Assembly: GCA_024401115.1 (NCBI GenBank)
Contig: JAKSLP010000004.1
Span: forward strand, 35,861-99,860
DNA: 64,000 bases
Reading direction: 5' to 3'
Origin: Bacteroidaceae bacterium
GTDB lineage: Bacteria > Bacteroidota > Bacteroidia > Bacteroidales > Bacteroidaceae
This document shows positions 10,222-19,545 of the stretch, in pieces. Positions within the stretch are counted from its first letter, which is position 1, and each line of letters begins with the position of its first letter. The position numbers and the translations under genes are program-made. A model generated the notes under the pieces. That model did not search any database, was not told the DNA's origin, and saw only the letters and a list, made by a program, of their open reading frames with translations.

Positions 10222-10253
10222 CAAAATTAGTAAATTCTGGATTTTTTCTACAA
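10222..10253 (-). promoter_or_regulatory. Promoter for the rhomboid protease gene
   Basis: Minus-strand TAATTTTG (10229-10222) with an upstream TTG (10253-10251) at 21-nt spacing, the usual Bacteroidota arrangement. Confidence 0.6.
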
Positions 10254-10288
10254 TTTTATCAGGCTATAGTCATTTTTTTTTATCATTT

Positions 10289-10320
10289 TTTGTTTATATG
10301 GTAGGGAAAAGTTAAATTTG
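10289..10320 (+). promoter_or_regulatory. Promoter for the HU gene
   Basis: TTTG at 10289-10292 and TAAATTTG at 10313-10320 are separated by 20 nt, a near-ideal Bacteroidota promoter. The leader before the HU ATG is about 40 nt and AT-rich. Confidence 0.7.
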
Positions 10321-10364
10321 TAACCCGTAAGAGACTATAATTCTAATATTTAATACATATTACC

Positions 10365-10637
10365 ATGAACAAAGCAGAATTAGTGAGCGCCATGGCTGAG
10401 AGATCAGGCCTGACAAAGGTAGACTGCAAGAAGGCAGTAGATGCGTTAGTAGAGAGTATTACCGCAGCATTGAAGGACGGTGACAAGGTAGCATTGGTAG
10501 GTTTCGGTACTTTTTCAGTTAGCGAGAGAAGCGCACGTACCGGCATTAACCCATTGACCAAAGAGAGCATTGAAATCGCAGCCAAGAAGGTTGTAAAGTT
10601 CAAGGCAGGTGCAGATTTGGCAGACAACATTGCATAA
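10365..10637 (+). CDS. HU-family DNA-binding protein
   Basis: Nucleoid-associated histone-like protein of 90 aa, acting as a dimer that bends DNA. It carries the family features: N-terminal MNKAELVSAMAERSG helix, the GFGTF core (residues about 46-50) and the RTGINP arm (about 58-63) with the proline that intercalates into the minor groove. It is monocistronic, with a strong promoter and a hairpin terminator. Confidence 0.97.
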   Translation: MNKAELVSAMAERSGLTKVDCKKAVDALVESITAALKDGDKVALVGFGTFSVSERSARTGINPLTKESIEIAAKKVVKFKAGADLADNIA

Positions 10638-10662
10638 TCCGTTATCCATCTATTATAAAATC

Positions 10663-10696
10663 AAGAGGTAAGCTACACATGCTTGCCTCTTTTTTG
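10663..10696 (+). terminator. Intrinsic terminator after HU
   Basis: The stem AGAGGTAAGC / GCTTGCCTCT (one G-T pair) has a 7-nt loop and is followed by TTTTTT. Confidence 0.85.
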
Positions 10697-10730
10697 TATC
10701 ATTTACATTACTATTTCCCTTTTTTCGTTG

Positions 10731-10738
10731 TATCTTTG
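10731..10738 (+). promoter_or_regulatory. Promoter -7 element for argS operon
   Basis: TATCTTTG followed by CA lies 25 nt before the argS ATG. No clear -33 box is visible. Confidence 0.65.
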
Positions 10739-10763
10739 CACCAAAATTGAAAATTAGCTGAAA

Positions 10764-12584
10764 ATGAAAATAGAAGAAAAATTAGCACAAGACGTCATTC
10801 TGTGCATTCAATCGCTTTATGGACAGGAGGTTCCAGCCTCAATGGTCCAGCTCCAGAAGACTAAGAAAGAGTTTGAAGGACATTTGACATTGGTCGTATT
10901 CCCTTTCCTGAAGATATCACGTAAAAAGCCAGAGCAAACAGCTCAGGAAATTGGTGAATACCTGCAGCAGAACACCAATGTGGTTTCCAAATTCAATGTC
11001 ATTAAGGGATTCCTGAATCTTACCATCGACTCAGCCGCATGGATTGAGTTGCTCAATGGCATTCATTCTAATGAGAATTATGGAATTCAGCAGGCAGACG
11101 AGAATTCTCCATTGGTAATGATTGAATATTCATCACCAAACACCAATAAGCCATTGCACTTAGGTCATGTAAGAAACAATCTGCTGGGTGTATCACTGGC
11201 TAATATCGTTGCAGCCAATGGCAACAAGGTTGTGAAAACCAATATTGTCAACGACCGTGGTATTCACATCTGCAAGTCCATGCTGGCTTGGCTGAAATGG
11301 GGAAATGGAGAAACTCCAGAGAGCAGCGGCAAGAAGGGCGACCATCTGATTGGTGACTATTATGTGGCATTTGACAAGCATTTCCGTGCTGAGGTTAAAG
11401 AGTTGCAAGCTAAATACATGGCAGAAGGCATGGAGGAAGAAGCAGCTAAAACCCTGGCAGAGAAGAATAGCCCTCTGATGCAGGAAGCTCATGACATGCT
11501 GGTTAAATGGGAACAGGGCGATCCTGAGATCCGCGGATTGTGGAGCACCATGAACGAGTGGGTTTATGCCGGTTTTGATGAGACTTACAAAGCCCTGGGC
11601 GTTACCTTTGATAAGATCTACTACGAATCAAACACTTACCTGGAAGGCAAGGACAAGGTTCAGGAAGGTTTGGATAAGGGATTCTTCTATCGCAAAGAGG
11701 ACAATTCGGTATGGGCAGATTTGACTGCTGAGGGTCTGGATCACAAGCTTTTGCTCCGTGGCGACGGAACATCTGTTTATATGACTCAGGACATCGGTAC
11801 TGCCAAATTACGTTTCCAGGATTACCCAATCAACAAGATGATCTATGTAGTAGGTAATGAGCAGAACTACCACTTCCAGGTATTGAGTATCCTGTTGGAT
11901 AAGTTAGGTTTTGAATGGGGTAAGGATTTGGTACACTTCTCTTACGGTATGGTGGAATTGCCAAACGGAAAGATGAAGAGCCGTGAGGGTACTGTGGTTG
12001 ATGCGGACGACCTGGTAGAAAAGATGGTCAGTGATGCCAAGCAGATGAGTGCAGATAAGATCAACAAACTGACTAATATTACAGAAGAGGAGGCTAATGA
12101 AATTGCCCGTGTGGTAGGTTTGGGAGCTTTGAAGTACTTCATCCTGAAGGTTGACCCTCGCAAGAACATGCTGTTCAATCCAGAGGAGAGTATCGACTTC
12201 AACGGAAATACTGGTCCATTTATTCAGTACACCTATGCTCGTATCCGCAGTGTATTGCGTAAGGCTGCCGAGGCAGGATTAACTATTCCTGAGGCCATCG
12301 CTTCACATGTTGAGTTGAGCGAGAAGGAAGAGAGTCTGATCCAGATGCTGTCAGATTTTGCATCAACAGTTCGTGCTGCAGGAGCTGATTATTCACCAAG
12401 CACCATTGCAAATTACTGCTATGACCTGACAAAGGAATTCAACCAGTTCTATCACGATTACAGCATCTTGCGTGAAGAAGATGAGCAAAAGAAGATCTTC
12501 CGTTTGGTTCTTTCTGCCAATGTGGCAAAAATCATTCGTTTGGGAATGGGTCTTTTAGGTATTGAGGTACCTGAGCGCATGTAA
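10764..12584 (+). CDS. argS: Arginyl-tRNA synthetase
   Basis: Class I aminoacyl-tRNA synthetase that charges tRNA-Arg in the cytoplasm. The N-terminal Add-1 tRNA-binding domain covers about 1-100. The HIGH-like motif is HLGH (132-135) within SSPNTNKPLHLGH, and a KMKSREGT sequence takes the place of KMSKS. The C-terminal DALR helical domain ends with the typical PERM. Length 606 aa is normal. It is first in an operon, with the RNase H gene beginning 2 nt after its stop. Confidence 0.97.
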   Translation: MKIEEKLAQDVILCIQSLYGQEVPASMVQLQKTKKEFEGHLTLVVFPFLKISRKKPEQTAQEIGEYLQQNTNVVSKFNVIKGFLNLTIDSAAWIELLNGIHSNENYGIQQADENSPLVMIEYSSPNTNKPLHLGHVRNNLLGVSLANIVAANGNKVVKTNIVNDRGIHICKSMLAWLKWGNGETPESSGKKGDHLIGDYYVAFDKHFRAEVKELQAKYMAEGMEEEAAKTLAEKNSPLMQEAHDMLVKWEQGDPEIRGLWSTMNEWVYAGFDETYKALGVTFDKIYYESNTYLEGKDKVQEGLDKGFFYRKEDNSVWADLTAEGLDHKLLLRGDGTSVYMTQDIGTAKLRFQDYPINKMIYVVGNEQNYHFQVLSILLDKLGFEWGKDLVHFSYGMVELPNGKMKSREGTVVDADDLVEKMVSDAKQMSADKINKLTNITEEEANEIARVVGLGALKYFILKVDPRKNMLFNPEESIDFNGNTGPFIQYTYARIRSVLRKAAEAGLTIPEAIASHVELSEKEESLIQMLSDFASTVRAAGADYSPSTIANYCYDLTKEFNQFYHDYSILREEDEQKKIFRLVLSANVAKIIRLGMGLLGIEVPERM

Positions 12585-12586
12585 TA

Positions 12587-13252
12587 ATGAGCAAACAAAA
12601 ATACTATGTTGTATGGCATGGAGTTAATCCCGGGATTTACGAATCCTGGGATGAATGCCAACAGCAAGTAAAGAATTTTACTGGAGCTATATACAAGTCC
12701 TTTTCTTCCAGAGAGGAAGCAGAAGAAGCCTATCATTCCTCTCCCTATGACTATATAGAGAAAAAGGTATCAGGGGCTGGAAATAGGCCTCAAAAGGATG
12801 GAAATGTTCCGAGCTACAGAAATGACACCGTTCTGCCTCTCCCATTGGAAGTTAAGGCGGATGCACTGGCTGTAGATGCCGCATGTAGCGGGAATCCCGG
12901 TCCGATGGAGTATCGGGGAATTTACCTGAAAACCGGACAGGAAATCTTTCATTTCGGGCCCACTTATGGAACTAATAATATAGGTGAATTTCTGGCTATC
13001 GTTCATGGGTTGGCACTCATTCAACAAAAGAATCTGCAGATGACTATTTACTCTGACAGTAGGAATGCCATCAGTTGGGTAAGAAACAAAAAATGTAAGA
13101 CAAAATTACCTAGGGACAGCAAGACAGAGGAGTTATTTCAAGTTATTGAAAGAGCGGAGAAATGGCTACAGACTCATACCTACACTACTCCTATTTTAAA
13201 ATGGGAAACAGAAAAATGGGGAGAAGTTCCCGCAGACTTTGGTAGAAAATGA
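12587..13252 (+). CDS. Ribonuclease H1 with N-terminal viroplasmin (hybrid-binding) domain
   Basis: It degrades the RNA strand of RNA-DNA hybrids. Residues 1-50 form a viroplasmin/HBD domain (YYVVWHGVNPGIY, then the FTGAIYKSF core). The RNase H fold from about 92 carries the acidic residues Asp97 (AVDAACSGNPG), Glu134 (NIGEFLA) and Asp157 (YSDSRNA), with a final Asp near 216. Length is 221 aa. It lies 2 nt after argS and overlaps the next gene by 4 nt (ATGA), so it is cotranscribed and probably translationally coupled. Confidence 0.93.
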   Translation: MSKQKYYVVWHGVNPGIYESWDECQQQVKNFTGAIYKSFSSREEAEEAYHSSPYDYIEKKVSGAGNRPQKDGNVPSYRNDTVLPLPLEVKADALAVDAACSGNPGPMEYRGIYLKTGQEIFHFGPTYGTNNIGEFLAIVHGLALIQQKNLQMTIYSDSRNAISWVRNKKCKTKLPRDSKTEELFQVIERAEKWLQTHTYTTPILKWETEKWGEVPADFGRK

Positions 13253-15078
13253 AAGAAAGACTTTGGTTCTTAATAAAATTTTACCTGTGGCTCATACTGG
13301 TATTCAGTATGGGCCGTTTGGTTTTCTTAATCTATAATCAGCAAGATTATCACACACTGTCTGATTTTTTCCAAGTCGTCGTTCATGGTTGGAGACTTGA
13401 TGTAAGTACCATCGGCTATCTGGCTATTTTGCCGTGGCTGTTTCTTTTTGTATCTCTAGCATTAAAAAAGTTCAATTTCAGGAAATTCATATCTCCCTAT
13501 TTTTGGCTAATATCCATACTAATTGGTATTATCCTGGTAGTAGACACAGCTCTTTATGAATTCTGGGGATTTAAACTTGATGCTACGGTTTTTAATTACA
13601 TTGACTCCCCCAAGAATGCAGCAGCCAGTGTCCCCTTTGGATTCATCATCGTTCGTGTTTGCTGCATCGTATCTGTCATTGCCCTATTGGGATATACTTT
13701 AGTTGGATTATCTCCAAAAGAACTGAAAAAAACCGCATGTCCCATACGGGATATAGCGACCATGATACTGATTGGCGGGCTCATGTTTATTGGTATTCGA
13801 GGAGGAGTTGACCGTTCAACGGCAAATGTGGGAATGGCCTATTTCTCGAATGAGCAGATTCTGAATCATGCAGCCATAAATCCATGTTTCTCATTATTCT
13901 ATTCCATGGGGAAACAGCAGGATTTCGGCAAGATGTATCATGAGCTTTCAAGCGAAGAGTGCGAGCAAATCTTTTCCAACCTATATGAAAAACCATCTTC
14001 ATCAGATTCCACGACTATTGTCCTGAAAAACAATCGTCCTAACATTTTGTTAATCGAATGGGAAGGATTTGGAGGATTAATCTCGGGACTTTCCGGTGAG
14101 AAAAAAGATATAACCCCGAACTTCAATAGCCTCATTAAGGAAGGTATCTATTTTGAAAATTACTACAGCAACAGTTTCCGTACCGACCGAGGCACGTTAT
14201 CGACCATCTCCGGATACCCTGCCTGTCCCAATCTAAGTATCATGAAAATGCCCAATATCAGCCAGACATTGCCTTCATTTGCTGAGAAATTGGCCGAAAA
14301 AGGATATGAGACTGGATTTCTTTACGGAGGTGACATCAATTTTACAAACATGAAGAGTTACCTGTATAACGCGGGATACTCCAAACTGTTTGCACAAGAA
14401 GACTTTCCGAAAAAGCAGCAAGATAATGCATGGGGAGTAAACGACGAGTGGACTTTCGGATGGCTAAAAGACTATCTTTTAAGTTTACCACAAGATAAAC
14501 CTTGGCACATGGGATTCCTGACTTTAAGCAGTCACGAGCCCTGGGATGTGCCTTTTGCCAAATTTGAAGATCCCATTGATAATAGTTTTGCCTATACCGA
14601 TCATTGTTTAGGCGATTTTATTGTTCAGATCAAACAAAGTCAGCTTTGGGAAAATCTGCTGATTATCATTCTTCCTGACCATTGCTGTCACATTCCTGGG
14701 GGAGACTTTGCCAATAGTAGGGAATTTTTCCATTGTCCAATGCTATGGATTGGAGGCGCAGTTAAAAAGCCATTCCATTTCTCAAAGCATATGAATCAAA
14801 GTGATGTTGCATCAACTTTATTGGCACAACTCGGAATTCCCACTGATGATTTTAGATTTAGCAGAGACGTTTTCAGTTCCTCCTATCAAAAGCCATTTGC
14901 CTTCAGTTGTTTCAACGATGGATTTATGCTGACAGATTCTTTGGGAACGATTCTGTATGACCATGCCTCTCAAAAATTCATGAAGGGAAATAGCCAAGAG
15001 CAACTGATTCGAGGAAAAGCCATTTTGCAAAGTATTTATGACGATTTAGATAATAGGAACAAACAGATTGCAAACTAA
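13249..15078 (+). CDS. LTA synthase family membrane sulfatase-fold protein
   Basis: Integral membrane protein with about five N-terminal helices (residues about 7-185) and an extracytoplasmic alkaline-phosphatase/sulfatase-type domain. Likely metal ligands are Glu270 (LLIEWEGFGG) and the nucleophile Thr316 (RTDRGTLSTISG); the late DHCCH motif also fits the superfamily. Gram-negative bacteria lack lipoteichoic acid, so relatives such as OpgB- or phosphoethanolamine-transferase-like enzymes are better guesses: transfer of a phospho-alcohol group to a periplasmic glycan or lipid. The substrate is not determined. Its start overlaps the RNase H stop by 4 nt. Confidence 0.87.
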   Translation: MKERLWFLIKFYLWLILVFSMGRLVFLIYNQQDYHTLSDFFQVVVHGWRLDVSTIGYLAILPWLFLFVSLALKKFNFRKFISPYFWLISILIGIILVVDTALYEFWGFKLDATVFNYIDSPKNAAASVPFGFIIVRVCCIVSVIALLGYTLVGLSPKELKKTACPIRDIATMILIGGLMFIGIRGGVDRSTANVGMAYFSNEQILNHAAINPCFSLFYSMGKQQDFGKMYHELSSEECEQIFSNLYEKPSSSDSTTIVLKNNRPNILLIEWEGFGGLISGLSGEKKDITPNFNSLIKEGIYFENYYSNSFRTDRGTLSTISGYPACPNLSIMKMPNISQTLPSFAEKLAEKGYETGFLYGGDINFTNMKSYLYNAGYSKLFAQEDFPKKQQDNAWGVNDEWTFGWLKDYLLSLPQDKPWHMGFLTLSSHEPWDVPFAKFEDPIDNSFAYTDHCLGDFIVQIKQSQLWENLLIIILPDHCCHIPGGDFANSREFFHCPMLWIGGAVKKPFHFSKHMNQSDVASTLLAQLGIPTDDFRFSRDVFSSSYQKPFAFSCFNDGFMLTDSLGTILYDHASQKFMKGNSQEQLIRGKAILQSIYDDLDNRNKQIAN

Positions 15079-15130
15079 ATGCCGCATAACATACATTCCT
15101 GACAAAAAAATGATAATAATTCTTTGCAAA

Positions 15131-15164
15131 TTGACTTAGCATTTCAAAATAATATCTAAATTTG
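15131..15164 (+). promoter_or_regulatory. Probable promoter for the CoA-transferase gene
   Basis: TAAATTTG at 15157-15164 with TTG at 15131-15133. The spacing of 23 nt is slightly long, so the -7 element is the firmer part. Confidence 0.55.
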
Positions 15165-15196
15165 CGGTATAAAATCACTAAATTAGGTTGAATAGT

Positions 15197-16693
15197 ATGG
15201 AATTTACAAAATTGACTGCAGCTGAAGCTGCGTCATTCATCAAACATGGAATGAATATCGGTCTGAGCGGTTTCACCCCTGCCGGTACCCCAAAGGCAGT
15301 AACTGCCGAAGTAGCTAAGATTGCTGCTGCAGAACATGCTGCAGGTCGTCCTTTCCAGATTGGCATCTTTACCGGTGCCTCTACCGGAATGTCAACTGAT
15401 GGTCTTCTTTCTGAGGAAAAGGCTATCCGCTATCGCGCTCCTTATACCACAAATCCTATGTTCCGCAAGCATGTAAATGCCGGTGAGATTGCTTACAACG
15501 ATTTGCACCTGTCTCAGATGGCTCAGGAAGTTCGCTATGGTTTCATGGGCAAGTGCGATATCGCTATTCTGGAATGCTGCGAGTTTACTCCTGATGGCAA
15601 GGCTTATCTGACTGCTGCTGGTGGTATTGCTCCAACTGTAGCTCGTCTGGCTGACAAGGTTATCATTGAGGTGAACCGTTTCCACAGCCCAAAGAGCATC
15701 GGTTTGCACGATGTTTATGAGCCATTGGATCCTCCTTGCCGCAAGGTTATTCCTATCGAGCATGCCAGCGACCGCATCGGTTTGCCATACGTTCAAGTAG
15801 ATGTAAATAAGGTAGTAGGTGTTGTTGAAGTGGACCTGCCAGACGAGGCACGTAGCTTTACCGCTCCAGATCCTATCACCGACAAGATTGGTCAGAATGT
15901 AGCAGACTTCCTGGCAAGCGATATGAAGCGTGGCATCATTCCTTCTTCATTCCTGCCATTGCAGAGTGGTGTAGGTAATATCGCAAATGCAGTTTTAGGT
16001 GCTTTGGGCCGTGATACTACTATCCCAGCATTTGAAATGTACACCGAAGTTCTTCAGGATGCAGTTGTTAAGCTGATCCGTGAAGGTCGCGTTAAGTTTG
16101 GTTCTACTTGCTCCCTGACTGTAACCAACGACTGTCTGAAGGGTATCTATGATGACATGGATTTCTTCAAAGACAAGTTGTGCATCCGTCCTAGTGAAAT
16201 TTCTAACAGCCCTGAGGTTATCCGTCGTTTGGGTGTTATCTCTATCAACACTGCTATCGAGGTAGACCTGTATGGTCACGTTAACTCAACCCAGATTTGC
16301 GGTACCAAGATGATGAACGGTATCGGTGGATCTGGCGACTTTACCCGTAATGCATACATCAGCATCTTCACCTGCCCTTCAGTTGCAAAGGATGGCATGA
16401 TCAGTTCTATCGTTCCTATGGTTTCTCATGCCGATCATACCGAGCACGATGTAAACATCGTTATCACAGAGCAGGGTATCGCTGATTTGCGCGGAAAGTC
16501 TCCAGTTGAGCGCGCTAAGGCTATCATTGAGAACTGTGCTCACCCAGACTACAAGCAGCTGTTGTGGGATTACCTGAAGATTTCTGCAAAGGGTCATACT
16601 TGCCACAGCATGGCAGCAGCCCTGTCATTCCACGAGACATTCCTGCGTAAGGGTGACATGAAGACTGTTAACTTTGCTGAATACATTAAGTAA
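15197..16693 (+). CDS. Acetyl-CoA hydrolase/transferase family protein (succinate/acetate CoA-transferase type)
   Basis: It moves CoA between acyl-CoA and acetate or succinate through a glutamyl-CoA intermediate. In saccharolytic Bacteroidales this fits succinate/propionate/acetate fermentation. I start it at ATG 15197 (498 aa) rather than the TTG 9 nt upstream because MEFTKLTAAEAA matches a normal N terminus. Recognisable parts are GLSGFTPAGTPKAV near the start, GVGNIANAVLGALG around 260-275, and the FEMYTEVLQ region that supplies the catalytic Glu. It is monocistronic with a perfect terminator. Substrate preference cannot be read from sequence. Confidence 0.92.
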   Translation: MEFTKLTAAEAASFIKHGMNIGLSGFTPAGTPKAVTAEVAKIAAAEHAAGRPFQIGIFTGASTGMSTDGLLSEEKAIRYRAPYTTNPMFRKHVNAGEIAYNDLHLSQMAQEVRYGFMGKCDIAILECCEFTPDGKAYLTAAGGIAPTVARLADKVIIEVNRFHSPKSIGLHDVYEPLDPPCRKVIPIEHASDRIGLPYVQVDVNKVVGVVEVDLPDEARSFTAPDPITDKIGQNVADFLASDMKRGIIPSSFLPLQSGVGNIANAVLGALGRDTTIPAFEMYTEVLQDAVVKLIREGRVKFGSTCSLTVTNDCLKGIYDDMDFFKDKLCIRPSEISNSPEVIRRLGVISINTAIEVDLYGHVNSTQICGTKMMNGIGGSGDFTRNAYISIFTCPSVAKDGMISSIVPMVSHADHTEHDVNIVITEQGIADLRGKSPVERAKAIIENCAHPDYKQLLWDYLKISAKGHTCHSMAAALSFHETFLRKGDMKTVNFAEYIK

Positions 16694-16712
16694 TTTAGTT
16701 CTGCTCTTCTAT

Positions 16713-16753
16713 AAAAATAGCGCAAGGCCAAAACCTTGCGCTATTTCTTTTTT
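16713..16753. terminator. Bidirectional terminator between CoA-transferase and GH9 genes
   Basis: A perfect 13-bp stem AAATAGCGCAAGG / CCTTGCGCTATTT with loop CCAAAA is followed by a run of T. A-rich sequence on the other side lets it work for the convergent GH9 gene too. Confidence 0.9.
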
Positions 16754-19271
16754 ATTTAAGACTATTGAAAGCATGTCCAAAAATCAAATAACTGGTATTT
16801 CCTCCAATGGTTCCCTCATTCTGTCCCCAGAGGAATGGCCAATCATCATAATTTTCAAAATGATCCGGTTTTCTGAATAACAAGCCCGGTGCCAAATTTC
16901 CTGGAATAAATGAAAAGTCTGCACGGTTATTGCCATAGAACACAGCTTTCGGACGAGCTGCTCCAACTGCTGCTACCAACGAGTAATTATGATAAGGATG
17001 ACAACCGAACAAATAAGCTGTCGCTTTATAGGCCTCATTACGGCTCACAATATCCGGATAGTACTTACTGGCAAAACATACTGTAGTTCCAAAAGAGACC
17101 ACTTCACCACTTCCTGCCCAGTTGCCCAAGCCAATAGGCACACCATATGGATTGTTCTCCATCAAACCCTGGATGTACTCGTTATATTTTTCCACATAAG
17201 GTCTGAGTTTCTGCTTATAGGTGGCATCCATATATGGCATGGCATCCAAAGCCACCTTAAGATTTCGGCTTACATCTTTGTCTAAAGCTTGCCAGATCTG
17301 ATCCTGGAATGCATCCAAATAAGGTTGTTCATGAGTGGCTGCATACAATTGCAGATTGGCAGACATTCCACCAAAGTTATTCCCCTGTTTAGCATTCTTA
17401 CTCATAATTTCAGTAGCTTCCTTCAAAAGCCTCTTTGACTGAGTAAGAGCACGTTGTGCCAAAGCATCATTGAATCCCTCCAATGCACGACTGGCTGCAG
17501 CAAACATTGTAGCCGCAGAGAAATCGCGATTAGCATTACGGTTAGTAAATGCCCACATGTCATCGCGTACACCACTTCGCTTCCCGTCTGCTGATTTTTC
17601 ATAAGGTTTTAAACTTCGGTCATAGTGCAGACCATCAGTAATGGCAGAGATATCACCTAAATGGTGATAATTATCCAAGGAACCATTAGACAATGTCTGG
17701 GCCATGTGTCCCAACTGCTCTGCCTGAGCGACCAAGTTTAATGTTCCATGCTCAATGTATTGTAAGATATCAGGCTTTCCATCCGGACGATGCAAATCCA
17801 CATAGCGCTGTTCCTGACTTACAAAAGTCTCATCTCTATCGGGATGAAACAATTCCCAAGCAGAAACCAAATTCTGCACTACACCAATGTTAGCGCCTGT
17901 CTCGATATCGAAATCGCCCGCATCGAAATAGCCACCTACGTTAAGACCTGGAATCAACTCATAAGGCTTAAATCGGGTTTCAGTATCTGCACCCTGGCTA
18001 TGAATATCGAAGTGATCACTTTCCGGAGCCTGCAGATAGCCTTCCTTAAACGGTTCACCGTGCCATATACGATAGCCTTCATTTACTGTCATGTGATTCA
18101 TATGAATAGGAATCCACACATCACTGGTTGCATCCGTGATCTTATCATAAACATGCTCGTCTATGATGAAATTATTGGTCTTGGTATCACCATATTGAAT
18201 ATAATAAACGCCAGGTTGAGTAACATTACTGAAATCAAATCTTACATAATTATATTTAAAATATGGTCCCCATTCCTCAGTCTTTCCGCTGTAAGCCTGT
18301 TTTGTTGTACCATCTGGCAAAACCTGATAAATACTAGCTTTTGATTGAGGCCTGTCGTTTTTATCCAACTCTATCACAGCCACCTTTGGTTGATCTGGCA
18401 CATAACCAACCTGCGAGAAACCAATGTTTGGCTCTCGGGTCCAATCCGGAATAGCATGAGGTTCAACGGTCCACGAAAGGACTTTTCCGGTTTTTCCAGC
18501 AGGCAATTCACTACGCAACACAAACCAGCCGTTCTGAGCTAATACTCGTCCGTCGAATAGTTGCAATTCAGAATCACTGCTTACAGTGACCATTCGTTCC
18601 GGAGTATCAGAAGCCAAAACAATCTGATGGCCAGTCTCCAAAGGTAATGGGTCGACAAAACTATCAGTTCCTCTGTCATCGTAAGTTTTGAATCCCTTAA
18701 ACTGACGAGGCTTTTCACTATTTGGAAGGACTTGAGTCTCACTTGCGGCATAACGCGGGAACCGTCCCAACTTACCATCCACCAGATATGTTTTCTGCCA
18801 ATACTGAGAAGGTAAAAACTCCATATTAAAGCCAGCCTTTCCGACTAATGTTTCAGGAACAGGTTTGTCCAAATAAACAGCAATCTCTACGGCATCTCCC
18901 TGACCTGTTACAATTACACGGCTATCAAAATCGTAATCATCGTATCTCAAACCCACCTCGATGGCATTGTCCTCCCGGCGGACCTCACGTTTCGTTGTTG
19001 AAGGCACCAAATCCCACTGTTCGGGAGTTTTGTTCAGTCGAACCGCACCACCTTGAGCAGTTCGGACACCATGGTGAATTAATTCAATACCAGAATTTTT
19101 CTCGTCATTGAATCCACCATTGAACTCATTGCTGAACACCAGCACATTTACACCCCTTTCCTCAAAATACTCCAAATCATTAATCGTCAATGACAAGTCA
19201 TCTTTTTGAACCGAAGATGAGCAGGCTGCCAAAAAGAGAGGAATGCAAAATAATAGAATTCTCTTTTTCAT
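16752..19271 (-). CDS. Glycoside hydrolase family 9 lipoprotein (endoglucanase-type)
   Basis: Surface or periplasmic beta-glucanase-type enzyme. The signal peptide has a lipobox with Cys17 (FLAACSSS). Residues about 283-370 form the CelD_N-like Ig domain that often precedes GH9 catalytic domains. The (alpha/alpha)6 barrel begins near 385, with the catalytic base pair DAGD at 450-453 and the acid Glu819 in GQNEGTIGGN close to the C terminus. Residues 30-280 are an extra beta-rich region without a clear assignment. No SusC/SusD pair is adjacent, so it is not within a classic polysaccharide utilization locus here. Substrate (cellulose, mixed-linkage glucan or xyloglucan) is inferred only. Confidence 0.88.
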   Translation of the reverse strand: MKKRILLFCIPLFLAACSSSVQKDDLSLTINDLEYFEERGVNVLVFSNEFNGGFNDEKNSGIELIHHGVRTAQGGAVRLNKTPEQWDLVPSTTKREVRREDNAIEVGLRYDDYDFDSRVIVTGQGDAVEIAVYLDKPVPETLVGKAGFNMEFLPSQYWQKTYLVDGKLGRFPRYAASETQVLPNSEKPRQFKGFKTYDDRGTDSFVDPLPLETGHQIVLASDTPERMVTVSSDSELQLFDGRVLAQNGWFVLRSELPAGKTGKVLSWTVEPHAIPDWTREPNIGFSQVGYVPDQPKVAVIELDKNDRPQSKASIYQVLPDGTTKQAYSGKTEEWGPYFKYNYVRFDFSNVTQPGVYYIQYGDTKTNNFIIDEHVYDKITDATSDVWIPIHMNHMTVNEGYRIWHGEPFKEGYLQAPESDHFDIHSQGADTETRFKPYELIPGLNVGGYFDAGDFDIETGANIGVVQNLVSAWELFHPDRDETFVSQEQRYVDLHRPDGKPDILQYIEHGTLNLVAQAEQLGHMAQTLSNGSLDNYHHLGDISAITDGLHYDRSLKPYEKSADGKRSGVRDDMWAFTNRNANRDFSAATMFAAASRALEGFNDALAQRALTQSKRLLKEATEIMSKNAKQGNNFGGMSANLQLYAATHEQPYLDAFQDQIWQALDKDVSRNLKVALDAMPYMDATYKQKLRPYVEKYNEYIQGLMENNPYGVPIGLGNWAGSGEVVSFGTTVCFASKYYPDIVSRNEAYKATAYLFGCHPYHNYSLVAAVGAARPKAVFYGNNRADFSFIPGNLAPGLLFRKPDHFENYDDWPFLWGQNEGTIGGNTSYLIFGHAFNSLK

Positions 19272-19326
19272 AATACTAATTTAAGATCGTTAATAATCAT
19301 TTCTGTGTTTGCCAATGCATTGATTG

Positions 19327-19357
19327 CAAAAATATTGAAAATGTCGGTAAGCCCCAA
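19327..19357 (-). promoter_or_regulatory. Promoter for the GH9 gene
   Basis: Minus-strand TATTTTTG (19334-19327) with TTG (19357-19355) at 20-nt spacing. Confidence 0.6.
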
Positions 19358-19439
19358 GTATTTTGTCAATTTTTAAAATGTATTTTGATAATACGAACCA
19401 AATGATTAGCCAACAGATAATATTAATCCATGTTTTTTC

Positions 19440-19470
19440 TTTTGGACAATCGAAAAAAGCAGTACCTTTG
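19440..19470 (+). promoter_or_regulatory. Promoter for metK
   Basis: TTTTG at 19440-19444 and TACCTTTG at 19463-19470 with 18-nt spacing. Transcription would start near 19476 and give a leader of about 70 nt that holds the riboswitch candidate. Confidence 0.65.
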
Positions 19471-19491
19471 CACCCGCTTAATAAAAATCTA

Positions 19492-19545
19492 TTATGTGGA
19501 GAGATTTGTAAAGCTTGCAACCACAAATTAAAAAATGCTAAAAAA
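19492..19545 (+). promoter_or_regulatory. Candidate SAM-II (SAM-alpha) riboswitch in the metK leader
   Basis: The leader matches the SAM-II pattern as I remember it: a P1 stem TGTGG (19495-19499) / CCACA (19521-19525), a loop with GATTTG (19503-19508) and GCTTGCA (19513-19519), and a 3' tail with GCTAAA (19537-19542) that can form the pseudoknot core AGC-GCT. It ends right at the metK ATG (19546), so SAM binding would block ribosome access. The order and wording of the conserved blocks is seen directly; ligand and mechanism are inferred from the family. A covariance-model search would settle it. Confidence 0.75.

Noticed and set aside
16752..19271. Polysaccharide utilization locus around the GH9 gene
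   Set aside because: No SusC/SusD pair, hybrid two-component regulator or other glycosidase is adjacent.
19363..19545. N-terminal extension of metK from an ATG at 19363
   Set aside because: The extension would cross the metK promoter and the riboswitch candidate, and its residues do not resemble SAM synthetases.
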